In this document: positions 1 through 7,416 of the stretch, piece after piece
How the letters are laid out: every line of letters begins with the position of its first letter
How positions within the stretch are numbered: position 1 is the stretch's first letter
The notes under the pieces: generated by a model
Seen by the model: only the letters and a program-made list of their open reading frames with translations
Databases searched by the model: none
What the model was told of the DNA's origin: nothing
Origin: CAKOSP01 sp964369845
Lineage (GTDB): Bacteria > Bacillota_I > Bacilli_A > RF39 > UBA660
Assembly (NCBI GenBank): GCA_964369845.1
Contig: CAYJFJ010000017.1
Span: 1-27,480, forward strand
Length of the DNA stretch: 27,480 bases
Direction of reading: 5' to 3'
Program-made: the position numbers and the translations under genes

Positions 1-1348
1 TATTATTATCTTGATTATCGATAGATGAAAAAAATAAATACTTATCAGCTTCAGTAGTATGTTTTTCTAATTCAGCTTTATACTCAGTTAAATCCAAAGT
101 ATTACTATCAACTATTTCATCTCTTAAATTATATAAATTATTTTTTTTATTTTTTAATTTATCATAAGATTCTTTACTGATTTTATTTTTATTTACATTC
201 ATAAATTTTTCTATTTTAATAATTAAATTATCTACATTAATTAAAATTTTATCATATTCCCTATTTTCATATCCATCTTTTAAAACTTCATATTTATAAA
301 GATTTTCAAGATAAGAAATCTCAAGCTCAATACTTTTTAACTCATTATCTATTGATTCATAAAAAGTTTCTTCTTCAACTATTTTCTTTTCACCAACATC
401 TTTTTCTTCTGTATTTTCTTCTAGTATATGCTCTTCTGCTATTATTTCTTCAGATATAAAATCTTTCTCTTTTTCATTTATTTCTACATCTGAAACTTTT
501 TCATCGCTAGCTATAAGTTGTATGTCATCTCTTTCTTTTTCTAAATCAAAATTTTTCTCCGCACTTTGTTGCTTATCTAATTTTATTTCATGATTTATAT
601 TTCTTTTAGTTTCTTCTAAAAAGTAATCTTCGATTATAATATCTTCAGCTAAAATTTCGTTATTTACATTATCAGTTAAAATAACTTTTTCAAGCATATC
701 TAAATCATCAAGATTATTAACAACTTCAGTAAAAAAAACTGGTTCGTCATTTAAATTGATAAAATTTTTATCTTGTTCAATCAGTTTTTCTTGTTTAGAA
801 ATAACAACTTTTAAATCCTCAACTTTTTCAGAAATATTTTCATTTATTACAATTTCTTCTTCCAACAATTCTTCACTTTTAGCTTCATAAATAATGGCAA
901 GTACAGAGTCAGATTTAAAAAAAACTTCGTCCATTGCAATTTTTATTTCTTTTTCAATTTTTTCATCACTTAAAGAATAATATTTGATTATTTCAACATA
1001 AGATTTTTCAACAACTTCTTCTTTTAATTTAAAATATTCTAAATCATCTTTATAACTAAAATTTTTGATTTTAAAATCAGTTTTCTTTTCAAATATTTTA
1101 TCAATTTCATCTACTATAATTTTTCTTAAAGTATTTTCTTCTTCTACTGGTAATGATATATTAGGTTCATCTGTCTTAAGAGAATCTTCATATGATTTTA
1201 AAACTTTTTCTTTTAGTGTATTAAATGTAAAATTATTAGCTTTCTTTGTAAAAAAGCTAACTAATAATTTAAATAATAATCCTAATATTATAAGTGGTAT
1301 AAATACTACAATAATAAAAATCAACAATAAAAACTTAACTCTATTCAT
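1..1348 (-). CDS. Membrane-anchored acidic coiled-coil protein, C-terminus cut by window edge
   Basis: Reading the minus strand from the ATG at 1348-1346 gives 449 codons with no stop before the window edge, so the 3' end is missing. Residues 1-4 are MNRV, followed by one hydrophobic segment (about 5-33, rich in I, L, V and F) and then a basic FTKKANN stretch. This predicts a single N-terminal membrane helix. The remainder is very rich in E, K, D, I and N, with long runs of EE/EK/DE that look helical or coiled-coil, and no cysteine or catalytic motif. TGAGGT just upstream of the ATG serves as the ribosome site. The build resembles EzrA-like or other anchored scaffold proteins, but I recognise no family. 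Function unknown; that it is a real gene is well supported by the long open frame, start context and promoter. Confidence 0.8.
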   Translation of the reverse strand, partial: MNRVKFLLLIFIIVVFIPLIILGLLFKLLVSFFTKKANNFTFNTLKEKVLKSYEDSLKTDEPNISLPVEEENTLRKIIVDEIDKIFEKKTDFKIKNFSYKDDLEYFKLKEEVVEKSYVEIIKYYSLSDEKIEKEIKIAMDEVFFKSDSVLAIIYEAKSEELLEEEIVINENISEKVEDLKVVISKQEKLIEQDKNFINLNDEPVFFTEVVNNLDDLDMLEKVILTDNVNNEILAEDIIIEDYFLEETKRNINHEIKLDKQQSAEKNFDLEKERDDIQLIASDEKVSDVEINEKEKDFISEEIIAEEHILEENTEEKDVGEKKIVEEETFYESIDNELKSIELEISYLENLYKYEVLKDGYENREYDKILINVDNLIIKIEKFMNVNKNKISKESYDKLKNKKNNLYNLRDEIVDSNTLDLTEYKAELEKHTTEADKYLFFSSIDNQDNN

Positions 1349-1364
1349 AAAACCTCACATAAAA

Positions 1365-1373
1365 ATTATATCA
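1365..1373 (-). promoter_or_regulatory. Extended -10 promoter for the coiled-coil gene
   Basis: On the minus strand TGATATAAT is a perfect TGnTATAAT extended -10, 17 bases upstream of the start codon. No good -35 is present 16-18 bases further up. The spacer is occupied by the U-tract of the preceding terminator (1375-1397). Confidence 0.55.
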
Positions 1374-1374
1374 T

Positions 1375-1397
1375 AAAAAAAACAAAACCGTAGTTTT
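1375..1397 (-). terminator. Intrinsic terminator after the SUFU gene
   Basis: On the minus strand AAAAC, loop TACG, GTTTT, then G and eight T. The C(UACG)G loop is of the very stable UNCG tetraloop class, which may offset the short five-pair stem. It lies directly after the stop codon of the SUFU-domain gene. Confidence 0.6.
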
Positions 1398-1398
1398 A

Positions 1399-2073
1399 TT
1401 ATTTTTTGCAATAATTTTTTCTTTTCTTTCTAATTATTGGTGGAAGTTTAAAATTTTCTTTTTCAAACAAATTTAAAAGTTCAGATAGACCTTTTTCAAT
1501 TTTAAACTGACATTCTTCCTCATATAAAGGAACTATCATATAAAAATTTATATATTTACCAGAGCTAAGGGTTAAGCCAGTTGGATTACCATCTTTATCT
1601 GAAGTATATAAAAGAAGTGCATTATTATACTTAACATCATCAGAGTAACTTTCACCATTAGAAATAGTATGACCACTTCCTAGCCAAGTTAAATTATTAA
1701 TAGGTACTCTAGATAAATTTTGTAATAAGAAAAGAGGCCATGTATCGCTATGTAGTTCACTTTTATAATTCCAAGTTGGAGGCATATATAAAACTAACTC
1801 TGCATTAGTATATTCATTAACATCATCATCACAATCAATAGACATTTTATGTGCGCCCATTCCGTTAGTAACTACAGTATAAAAATTCCTGTCTTTTGTA
1901 GGCTTAATAATATATAAATCTACTTTTATATCCCAAGATACATTTTCTTGTAAAACAGTTTCAACTTCACCAAATTTATCTACGATATAATCGTCTAGTT
2001 CTAAAAATTCTTGATGATTATATATTTCTATATGACCCTCAATTTTGTTTTTAAAAATACTGAATACAGACAT
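1399..2073 (-). CDS. Suppressor-of-fused (SUFU) domain protein
   Basis: A 224-residue soluble protein. The middle carries the pattern typical of bacterial SUFU-domain proteins: TWPLFLLQNLSR (about 111-122) followed by a tryptophan segment and GSGHTISNG (about 132-140). The C-terminal part has a PLYEEECQFKIEKG stretch (about 182-195), also characteristic. The extreme C-terminus is basic (RKKRKNYCKK). No signal peptide or membrane helix is visible. Bacterial SUFU-family proteins are mostly uncharacterised; some are proposed immunity proteins in polymorphic-toxin loci, but no toxin neighbour is visible here, so I do not assign that role. The start is supported by AAGGGGAAG seven bases upstream. 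It stands alone between a terminator on each side, apparently with its own promoter. Confidence 0.8.
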   Translation of the reverse strand: MSVFSIFKNKIEGHIEIYNHQEFLELDDYIVDKFGEVETVLQENVSWDIKVDLYIIKPTKDRNFYTVVTNGMGAHKMSIDCDDDVNEYTNAELVLYMPPTWNYKSELHSDTWPLFLLQNLSRVPINNLTWLGSGHTISNGESYSDDVKYNNALLLYTSDKDGNPTGLTLSSGKYINFYMIVPLYEEECQFKIEKGLSELLNLFEKENFKLPPIIRKKRKNYCKK

Positions 2074-2100
2074 AACTTCCCCTTTTCACTAACCTTATAT

Positions 2101-2106
2101 ATTATA
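2101..2106 (-). promoter_or_regulatory. Possible -10 of the SUFU gene
   Basis: TATAAT on the minus strand, 27 bases upstream of the ATG. The -35 region (TTTATT at 17 bases) is weak and overlaps the U-tract of the upstream ABC terminator. Confidence 0.4.
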
Positions 2107-2118
2107 ACTAATTACAAC

Positions 2119-2147
2119 AAAAAAATAAATACCTTATGGCATTTATT
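2119..2147 (-). terminator. Intrinsic terminator of the ABC exporter operon
   Basis: On the minus strand AATAAATGCC, loop ATAA, GGTATTTATT, then T5: a ten-pair stem with one G-T wobble. The 5' arm starts inside the stop codon of the permease gene. Confidence 0.75.
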
Positions 2148-3405
2148 AAATATTATCTTTTTGTTTATACATTGTAATTAAACTTTTAAGATTCATTTTA
2201 CTACCATTATTTAAAATAGCATTAGAATATATCTTAATAGAAATATTTGCCACTACAATAATAGTTAAAATTAAAATCACTATAGAGATTATTAAATCAG
2301 TAGTATTAGCAAGTCCTGTAATATACCTAGTAGGCATTGAAAAAGGTGAAGATAATGGTACATATGAACTAATTTTATTTAAAATACTAGTCGGATCCAT
2401 TAAAGTAAAATATCCAAAATAAAATCCTGCTACTAATATTAAATTAACTGGAGTATTAACTATTTGAACGTCTTCAATTCTATTTACCATTGCTCCAGTT
2501 AATGCAAATAAGAATGAAAAAAGTAAATATCCAAGTAAATAGTAAATCATAAATACTGAAATAAATGAAAATGATACATCAATATTTTCAAAAACCACAT
2601 TAATAATATCTCCAGGTAAGAATATATAAGCACAAAGTAGTCCAAACACTGTTAAAGCTATTATTTGCAAAAGACCAACAAGACCAAGTCCAAAAGTCTT
2701 ACCTAATATAATACTTTTACTATTTGTTGAAGTTAAAAGTGTTTCTACAATTTTACTAGTTTTTTCGGTAGTAACAGCAGATGAAACTTGATATGCAAAT
2801 AAGTAAATTGTAAAAAATAAAGCAAGAGATACGAAAGAACCAATTGTTGCAGCTGCTGCACCATTTTCAGTGTCTTCAGCCAAAGTAGTATCAAGAGCAA
2901 CATTTTCAATATTTAAAACAGGATTTAAAGCCATTAATTCATCTTCAGTTAAATTTAGTTTAGAAAGTTGTAGATTTGAATACACACCCTCTATGACAGT
3001 TAATAAATATTCACTAGTAGAATTCATAATTCCAGTTTCAGATGTAAAAGTTATGTTTAAATTATTAGATGAACTATTAACTTCTAAAACATAATCATAT
3101 TCTTCGTCATTTAATTTTTTTTCTATTTCTTCATTACTAATATTTACGTTTAATACTTCGTAATCAAGCCCTAAGTTATAGTCCTCTAAATTAATTAAGG
3201 AATTTTCTAAAACATTACTTTCATCAACTATAAGAACTTTATCAGTAAAAACCTCTTCCAAGTCAACATTAGCAAAGCTAAGTATGTTAGGTATATTTGC
3301 TATAACTAATATAAGAGCCATAAAAATTAAATTAACAACAATAAAAGTTTTTTTTCTAATTATTTCATTAATAGAAAATAATGCAACAGTTAAAGTATTT
3401 TTCAT
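2146..3405 (-). CDS. ABC-2 type exporter permease, NatB-like
   Basis: A 419-residue membrane protein. The layout is that of ABC-2 permeases of the NatB group: one N-terminal helix (about 20-42), a large extracytoplasmic domain (about 45-185), then at least five hydrophobic segments between about 187 and 395 (SFVSLALFFTIYLFAYQVSS; LGLVGLLQIIALTVFGLLCA; ISVFMIYYLLGYLLFSFLFA; LILVAGFYFGYFTLM; IISIVILILTIIVVANISI). A TTEKTSKIVETLLTS stretch in the first cytoplasmic loop after the extracellular domain is typical of this family. The ATG overlaps the stop of the upstream ATPase gene by one base (TAATG), so the two are translationally coupled and surely partners. The substrate cannot be read from sequence; relatives export sodium or peptides. 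A terminator overlaps the stop codon. Confidence 0.85.
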   Translation of the reverse strand: MKNTLTVALFSINEIIRKKTFIVVNLIFMALILVIANIPNILSFANVDLEEVFTDKVLIVDESNVLENSLINLEDYNLGLDYEVLNVNISNEEIEKKLNDEEYDYVLEVNSSSNNLNITFTSETGIMNSTSEYLLTVIEGVYSNLQLSKLNLTEDELMALNPVLNIENVALDTTLAEDTENGAAAATIGSFVSLALFFTIYLFAYQVSSAVTTEKTSKIVETLLTSTNSKSIILGKTFGLGLVGLLQIIALTVFGLLCAYIFLPGDIINVVFENIDVSFSFISVFMIYYLLGYLLFSFLFALTGAMVNRIEDVQIVNTPVNLILVAGFYFGYFTLMDPTSILNKISSYVPLSSPFSMPTRYITGLANTTDLIISIVILILTIIVVANISIKIYSNAILNNGSKMNLKSLITMYKQKDNI

Positions 3406-4307
3406 TATAAATCACTTCCTTCAGATGCTCTTTCAACAAATATATCATGTAAACTAGGTTTAACTAACTCAAATTTTTTCAAACCTATTTTTCCTTTTAC
3501 AATTTCTTTTAGTAAATTATCTACATTAGATTCACTAGATATAACACATTCATATTCACATTCATCATTTTTATTTATTAATAAATTATTTTTAATAATT
3601 AAGTTTTCTATATCTGAATCTGTTTCAATTAATAATTTTTTTGAAACATATTCATTTTTAATACTTTTCAAATTACCTTGTAAAATAGTCTTTCCTCTAT
3701 TAAGTATTAATAAATCAGTAACAAACTCCTCGACAGAGCTCATTTGATGACTAGATAAAATAATAATTTTACCTTTTTCCACTAATTCAAACACAACACT
3801 TTTTAAAAGTTCACTATTGACTGGATCAAGACCACTAAAAGGTTCATCTAAAACAATAAGTTCAGGATTATGTATAACTGCAATGATAAACTGAACTTTT
3901 TGCTGATTTCCTTTAGATAATTTATCAGCACTCATATTTTTATATTCAGTTACTTTAAGTCTATCAAGCCAGTAATCAAGTTCTTTTTCAGCTACGTCTT
4001 CTTTCATTCCTTTTAATTTAGCAAAATATAGTAATTGATCATATATCTTTATTTTAGGATATAATCCTCTTTCTTCTGGTAAATAACCAAAATTAACGGA
4101 ATTTCTATTAACTTCTTCGCCATTCCAAGTAATTTCACCAGAATCTTTTTTTAAAATACCTAAAAGCATACGGATAGTAGTTGTCTTACCTGCCCCATTA
4201 GTGCCAAGTAGTCCATAAACGCCAGGTTTACTAATTTCTAAATTGATATTATTAACTACTTTTTTAGTTCCGTAACTTTTATTTACATTTTTAATAATTA
4301 AACTCAT
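3405..4307 (-). CDS. ABC transporter ATP-binding protein, NatA-like
   Basis: A 300-residue ATPase of an ABC-2 exporter. Visible motifs are Walker A GTNGAGKTT (35-43), Q-loop region FGYLPEERGLYP (73-84), signature LSKGNQQKV (130-138), Walker B LIVLDEPFSGLDP (150-162) and the switch histidine in ILSSHQMSSVEE (about 183-194). The GYLPEERGLYP Q-loop is characteristic of the NatA/YhaQ branch. About 90 residues follow the nucleotide-binding domain, as in members with a DUF4162-type C-terminal extension. The protein energises the permease encoded immediately downstream, with which it overlaps by one base. AGGAGAAG upstream sets the start. Confidence 0.88.
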   Translation of the reverse strand: MSLIIKNVNKSYGTKKVVNNINLEISKPGVYGLLGTNGAGKTTTIRMLLGILKKDSGEITWNGEEVNRNSVNFGYLPEERGLYPKIKIYDQLLYFAKLKGMKEDVAEKELDYWLDRLKVTEYKNMSADKLSKGNQQKVQFIIAVIHNPELIVLDEPFSGLDPVNSELLKSVVFELVEKGKIIILSSHQMSSVEEFVTDLLILNRGKTILQGNLKSIKNEYVSKKLLIETDSDIENLIIKNNLLINKNDECEYECVISSESNVDNLLKEIVKGKIGLKKFELVKPSLHDIFVERASEGSDL

Positions 4308-4325
4308 AACTTCTCCTATATTTAT

Positions 4326-4354
4326 AGTATATCATAAAAAAAACAGTATTTAAC
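4326..4354 (-). promoter_or_regulatory. Promoter of the ABC exporter operon
   Basis: Minus strand: GTTAAA, 17 bases, TATACT, with TGA before the -10 (extended -10). It is back-to-back with the plus-strand promoter at 4372-4400. Confidence 0.6.
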
Positions 4355-4371
4355 AAAAAATAATCATATTA

Positions 4372-4400
4372 TTGATTTTTAGTAATACCAGTGATATAAT
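4372..4400 (+). promoter_or_regulatory. Strong promoter of the 188-residue membrane protein gene
   Basis: TTGATT (4372-4377), 17-base spacer, TATAAT (4395-4400), with TG one base upstream of the -10 (TGATATAAT). The ribosome site GGGGAG (4425-4430) lies six bases before the ATG. Confidence 0.8.
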
Positions 4401-4436
4401 ACAAGACAAAGAAAAGATTTTGGTGGGGAGATAAAA

Positions 4437-5003
4437 ATGTACGAAGAAAAAAAATTTAAAGAAGTTAACTGGATACCTTTATTAATTAAAGCAGGTATTA
4501 TAATAAGTGTAATAATTATTGTAATAATTATTATTAGTATAACAACAAATAATACCAAAAATGATAGCTTTAGTGAACTTTATAGAAACAATATGAATGA
4601 ATTTAAACAAGCAGCAACTAATTACTTCATAGAAACTGAATTACCTAGTAAAACTGGTGATACTATTCAAATAGAGTTAAGTAAACTAATAGAAGAAAAA
4701 AGTATATTAGATTTTACAAATAATGGTAAAAGTTGTAATCAAGATGAAAGCTATGCAAGTGCAACTAAAGTAGATAATAATAATTATTCACTAAAAATTT
4801 TTCTAAGCTGTAACTCAAAAGAAGATTACATTATAAGTAATATTAACACAAGTGAAAAAATAGCAATAGAAATACCTACTACAGAAAATGCAAATGAAGT
4901 AATAAATGTTAAAACATCATTAACAACTCAAATGTATGCAGGAAATAGTTTTTATGCATCATTTGATATATACTGCGAAATATGTGAAGAAGATATAAAA
5001 TAA
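4437..5003 (+). CDS. Single-pass membrane protein with extracellular Cys-containing domain
   Basis: 188 residues. A short charged cytoplasmic tail (MYEEKKFKEVNW) precedes one strongly hydrophobic helix (about 13-36, mostly I and V), and the remaining roughly 150 residues should be extracellular. This part begins with a helix-like segment (SELYRNNMNEFKQAATNYF, about 46-64) and continues into a beta-rich region with four cysteines (near residues 100, 123, 182 and 185), suggesting disulphides. A helix followed by a globular disulphide domain recalls pseudopilins, but the N-terminus has no prepilin cleavage motif, so this is only a shape resemblance. It is a one-gene unit with a near-consensus promoter and its own terminator, facing the Tad-like locus. 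Function not recognised. Confidence 0.8.
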   Translation: MYEEKKFKEVNWIPLLIKAGIIISVIIIVIIIISITTNNTKNDSFSELYRNNMNEFKQAATNYFIETELPSKTGDTIQIELSKLIEEKSILDFTNNGKSCNQDESYASATKVDNNNYSLKIFLSCNSKEDYIISNINTSEKIAIEIPTTENANEVINVKTSLTTQMYAGNSFYASFDIYCEICEEDIK

Positions 5004-5020
5004 ATATCTTCTATTTTTTT
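4988..5020 (+). terminator. Intrinsic terminator of the membrane protein gene
   Basis: AGAAGATAT (4988-4996), a seven-base loop, ATATCTTCT (5004-5012), then A and T7. The loop contains the stop codon. Confidence 0.8.
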
Positions 5021-5022
5021 GC

Positions 5023-5047
5023 AAAAAAAAAGATATAAATCTTTTTT
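5023..5047 (-). terminator. Intrinsic terminator of the pilin operon
   Basis: Minus strand AAAAAAGAT, loop TTAT, ATCTTTTTT running into further T. It overlaps the stop codon of the two-helix membrane protein gene and stands back to back with the plus-strand terminator. Confidence 0.6.
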
Positions 5048-5423
5048 ATCCTGCATTTTCTTCAGTTACAACTTCGCCCATAGCAACTTTAATAGCATTA
5101 GTACAAGGAGTACCATCTGGATCTGCTACACAACTTGAACATACTTTATATTCGCTTTCAACTTCTGAAAATCCAGAAAATAAACCGAATGCAGCATCAA
5201 CAATTGTTGGTATAAAGAAAATAACAATACCAGCAGCAAATCTTCTAACTAAAGAACTAGTTGCTTTTTTGATTTCATCTTCTTTACTAGCAATTACAGC
5301 TTTTCCTAAATCGATAGCTCCTAATATAATTATAATTACTGGAATAACAATTTTGAAAACTGTCATAATTACACCAATAAATTGCCATATAGAAGCAGTT
5401 TCAGTACAAAAATTTAAATCCAT
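5046..5423 (-). CDS. Two-helix membrane protein, TrbC/VirB2-like
   Basis: 125 residues. Two hydrophobic segments (about 14-38, IGVIMTVFKIVIPVIIIILG, and about 65-86, RFAAGIVIFFIPTIVDAAFG) are separated by a short charged loop (GKAVIASKEDEIKKATSSLVR). The tail contains three closely spaced cysteines (CSSC and C) and an acidic end. This size and topology match the TrbC/VirB2 group of conjugative-pilus subunits; the similarity is structural and I see no diagnostic motif. It is the last gene of the pilin unit, 55 bases after the TadZ-like gene. The upstream leader is a purine run (AAAAGAGAAGAAAGAGAGAG) without a classical GGAGG, and the bases just before the ATG read ATG TAA ATG, a start-stop pair in the same frame. 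Confidence 0.75.
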   Translation of the reverse strand: MDLNFCTETASIWQFIGVIMTVFKIVIPVIIIILGAIDLGKAVIASKEDEIKKATSSLVRRFAAGIVIFFIPTIVDAAFGLFSGFSEVESEYKVCSSCVADPDGTPCTNAIKVAMGEVVTEENAG

Positions 5424-5478
5424 TTACATCTCTCTCTTTCTTCTCTTTTATTTTATCTAATTATAAGTGATTAGTCAA

Positions 5479-6474
5479 CTAAAATATACCAAATATACCA
5501 CTTTTACCACTATCTTCAGTAAATCTACTGAATCCTAAGTTAATAAGTAAAGTAACTATTTCAGGATTTTTATCAAGTTTATCATCAATATTTGATAAAT
5601 TATGAAATATTGTCGAACCACTTTCTTTTTCAAAATCTTTAACATCACTATCAGTTAAAATACTTTTATTAAGCAGTATTTTCTTACCAAGTAATTTATC
5701 AAAAATACGATTATCATTTCTAATTAATTTATTAAGTTTAATCAAACCAGGTTCAATTAAATAAATTACATCAGTACAAAGCTCACCTTCATTTTCATTT
5801 AAATCTACTAAAATAATATCTTTATCATGATTTTCACCAATAAAATTGTTTAAATAAAAATTTTGAACACTTTGAACTGAATCATCTAAATAACTAAAAT
5901 CAGTTCTATCTATTTCACACGTTGCAACAGAGTAATGCTTCTTTAAATGGTTCTTAAAAACATAAGTAAGGGTTGTTGCCCCAGCATGGTCAGTAACATT
6001 TTTAATGCCAATTACTCTTTGTGCTAATACTCCTTTAACTTCAGGCTTAGGAGCTAAATCATTAAACATATTAGTTTTAGCAGGAGCTTCGCTATTAAGT
6101 TGTTGATATGAAACTACATCTTTATAACTGTTAGGATTATCTATTAAAAATGCAACAACTTCTGATTTCTTAGTAAAATTATAAATTCCCATTGAAACAA
6201 GCTGAGACATATACATAGGAGAATTAACAGTTGGCGAATCATCTAGTAATAATATTACTTTACTCATATCAAACATAAGTGACAATTCTTGTATTGTTCG
6301 TATATTTTCGTAACCTTTTATAGCAGTTACATCAATAATCATTTTATTGTAAAAAAAGTTAGAAAACTGAGCAGATATTTCTTCGACAGAAAAAACACCA
6401 TTCACAGTTTTAATAACATCTATATCTAAAGTACCTAGTAAAGTACTATATTTATTTGAAATAATAACATTCAT
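5479..6474 (-). CDS. TadZ/CpaE-like protein with degenerate P-loop
   Basis: 331 residues. The N-terminal part (about 1-115) has alternating hydrophobic strands and helices like a receiver-type domain (KVILLLDDS at 72-80). The C-terminal part (about 152-331) looks like a MinD/ParA fold: the position of the deviant Walker A reads TDHAGATTLT (161-170), the switch-like CEIDRTDF follows (186-193), and IILVDLNEN (220-228) is a Walker B strand. This is the plan of TadZ/CpaE, which localises Tad machines to the cell pole. The conserved Walker A lysines (KGGxGKT) are absent, so ATP binding or hydrolysis is doubtful; atypical P-loops are known in the TadZ family. GGGTGAGTGG precedes the ATG. The gene follows the pilin candidates by 16 bases. 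Confidence 0.72.
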   Translation of the reverse strand: MNVIISNKYSTLLGTLDIDVIKTVNGVFSVEEISAQFSNFFYNKMIIDVTAIKGYENIRTIQELSLMFDMSKVILLLDDSPTVNSPMYMSQLVSMGIYNFTKKSEVVAFLIDNPNSYKDVVSYQQLNSEAPAKTNMFNDLAPKPEVKGVLAQRVIGIKNVTDHAGATTLTYVFKNHLKKHYSVATCEIDRTDFSYLDDSVQSVQNFYLNNFIGENHDKDIILVDLNENEGELCTDVIYLIEPGLIKLNKLIRNDNRIFDKLLGKKILLNKSILTDSDVKDFEKESGSTIFHNLSNIDDKLDKNPEIVTLLINLGFSRFTEDSGKSGIFGIF

Positions 6475-6490
6475 ATTCCACTCACCCTTT

Positions 6491-6931
6491 CTATACTAAG
6501 TATAAACTAAGATTTCCAATTTGAATATCTCTAGTTTCACCTTTTATGTTAAATGTTAAGATATCTCCCAAGTATGGAAGACTAAAGCTATAAAATAAAA
6601 TAATATCATAATGAAAATTTGTTCTATCAACGCAATAATTATATCTACCATTAGTAGATTCTGCAGGTACAACTGTTCCATCTAAATTAGCTCCAGCATA
6701 CCCTTCAGGACATGCACCAGTAGCGCTATAACTTTCATTTAATAAAAAATTATTAATTAAATCTCTTGAAGTAAAAGTGTAACCTTCATATTTTTCCACC
6801 ATTTCTTTTACATCATTTTTCATCCTAAATACATCACTATAATTAAGTGCAAGAATTAAAAATGTAGCAAAAAGAAAGATAAACATAGTTACCAAACCAA
6901 ACACCCATGTCGTTCCAGTAGCTTCTCTCAT
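6491..6931 (-). CDS. Candidate minor pilin, M-R-E-A-T-G leader (TadE/F-like)
   Basis: 146 residues. It begins MREATGTTWVFGLV and one hydrophobic helix covers about 9-29, followed by a helical stalk (RMKNDVKEMVEKYEGY) and a C-terminal domain. The domain holds ACPEGYAGANLDG (about 73-85) and a second cysteine at about 100. The end (DIILFYSFSLPYLGDIL, then IKGETRDI) is shared in pattern with the upstream gene. One membrane anchor, a stalk and a small head is the build of TadE/TadF pseudopilins. The ATG overlaps the preceding stop by one base (TAATG), with GAGGTG six bases upstream of the overlap. This is clearly a paralogue of the 159-residue protein encoded just upstream. The role is inferred from locus and shape. 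Confidence 0.75.
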   Translation of the reverse strand: MREATGTTWVFGLVTMFIFLFATFLILALNYSDVFRMKNDVKEMVEKYEGYTFTSRDLINNFLLNESYSATGACPEGYAGANLDGTVVPAESTNGRYNYCVDRTNFHYDIILFYSFSLPYLGDILTFNIKGETRDIQIGNLSLYLV

Positions 6932-7410
6932 TAATTACACCTCGATCCTGTTAAAGATTTAGTTTCACCTACTACAGAAAATCTAAAAACAGATCTAATT
7001 AAAGGTATATCTAAACTATAAAATAAAACAACACTATAATAGCAGAAAATCTCGTCTTCTTCAGGGTCAGAAATCGCAAAACCAGTTTGTTGACCTCTAA
7101 TACAAATAGCAGCTTCGTCTGCAGTAGTGACCAAATTTCCATCACGATTATAACCTCTATAACCATCAGGACAAGTCCCAGTAGAACGATATGATGCTTG
7201 CGCCATAATATCTACTATTTCTTCACCAGTAGTACCAGTAAGCGTATTAGACATAATAACACCTCTATCACGCTCTATTAAATTAATAATTTCATCTTTA
7301 ACAGTAAAAGCATTAGATCTATTAATAGTAACACTCATAATACCCGTAAAAAGTAATATAAATAAAATTACTATATTAAATAAAAATGTTCCACCTATCG
7401 CTTCTCTCAA
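6931..7410 (-). CDS. Candidate minor pilin, M-R-E-A-I-G leader, TTG start
   Basis: 159 residues starting at a TTG codon (7410-7408). The start is fixed by GGGGTGA six bases upstream and by homology: the N-terminus MREAIGGTFLFN aligns with the MREATGTTWVFG of the next gene and the MKEA-G of the two preceding ones. One hydrophobic helix (about 8-27), a helical stalk (KDEIINLIERDRG), then STGTCPDGYRGYNRDG (about 76-91), two more cysteines, and the ending VVLFYSLDIPLIRSVF...VVGETKSLTG parallel the downstream paralogue. The ribosome site contains the stop codon of the preceding gene (AAG GGG TGA). It is likely a pseudopilin of the Tad-like machine. Confidence 0.75.
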   Translation of the reverse strand: MREAIGGTFLFNIVILFILLFTGIMSVTINRSNAFTVKDEIINLIERDRGVIMSNTLTGTTGEEIVDIMAQASYRSTGTCPDGYRGYNRDGNLVTTADEAAICIRGQQTGFAISDPEEDEIFCYYSVVLFYSLDIPLIRSVFRFSVVGETKSLTGSRCN

Positions 7411-7416
7411 GTCAAA

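Noticed and set aside
1065..1376. Open frame of 103 codons on the plus strand
   Set aside because: It lies antisense to the partial coiled-coil gene, has a low-complexity composition and no ribosome site. The minus-strand frame runs uninterrupted through the same bases and has a promoter.
1399..2073. SUFU-domain protein as an immunity protein of a toxin pair
   Set aside because: The family has been proposed for this role, but neither neighbour resembles a toxin and the gene is flanked by terminators on both sides.
5430..5478. TTGACT and TATAAT close together upstream of the TrbC-like gene as a promoter
   Set aside because: They are only seven bases apart, which does not fit a sigma-A promoter, and no other -35 is suitably spaced.
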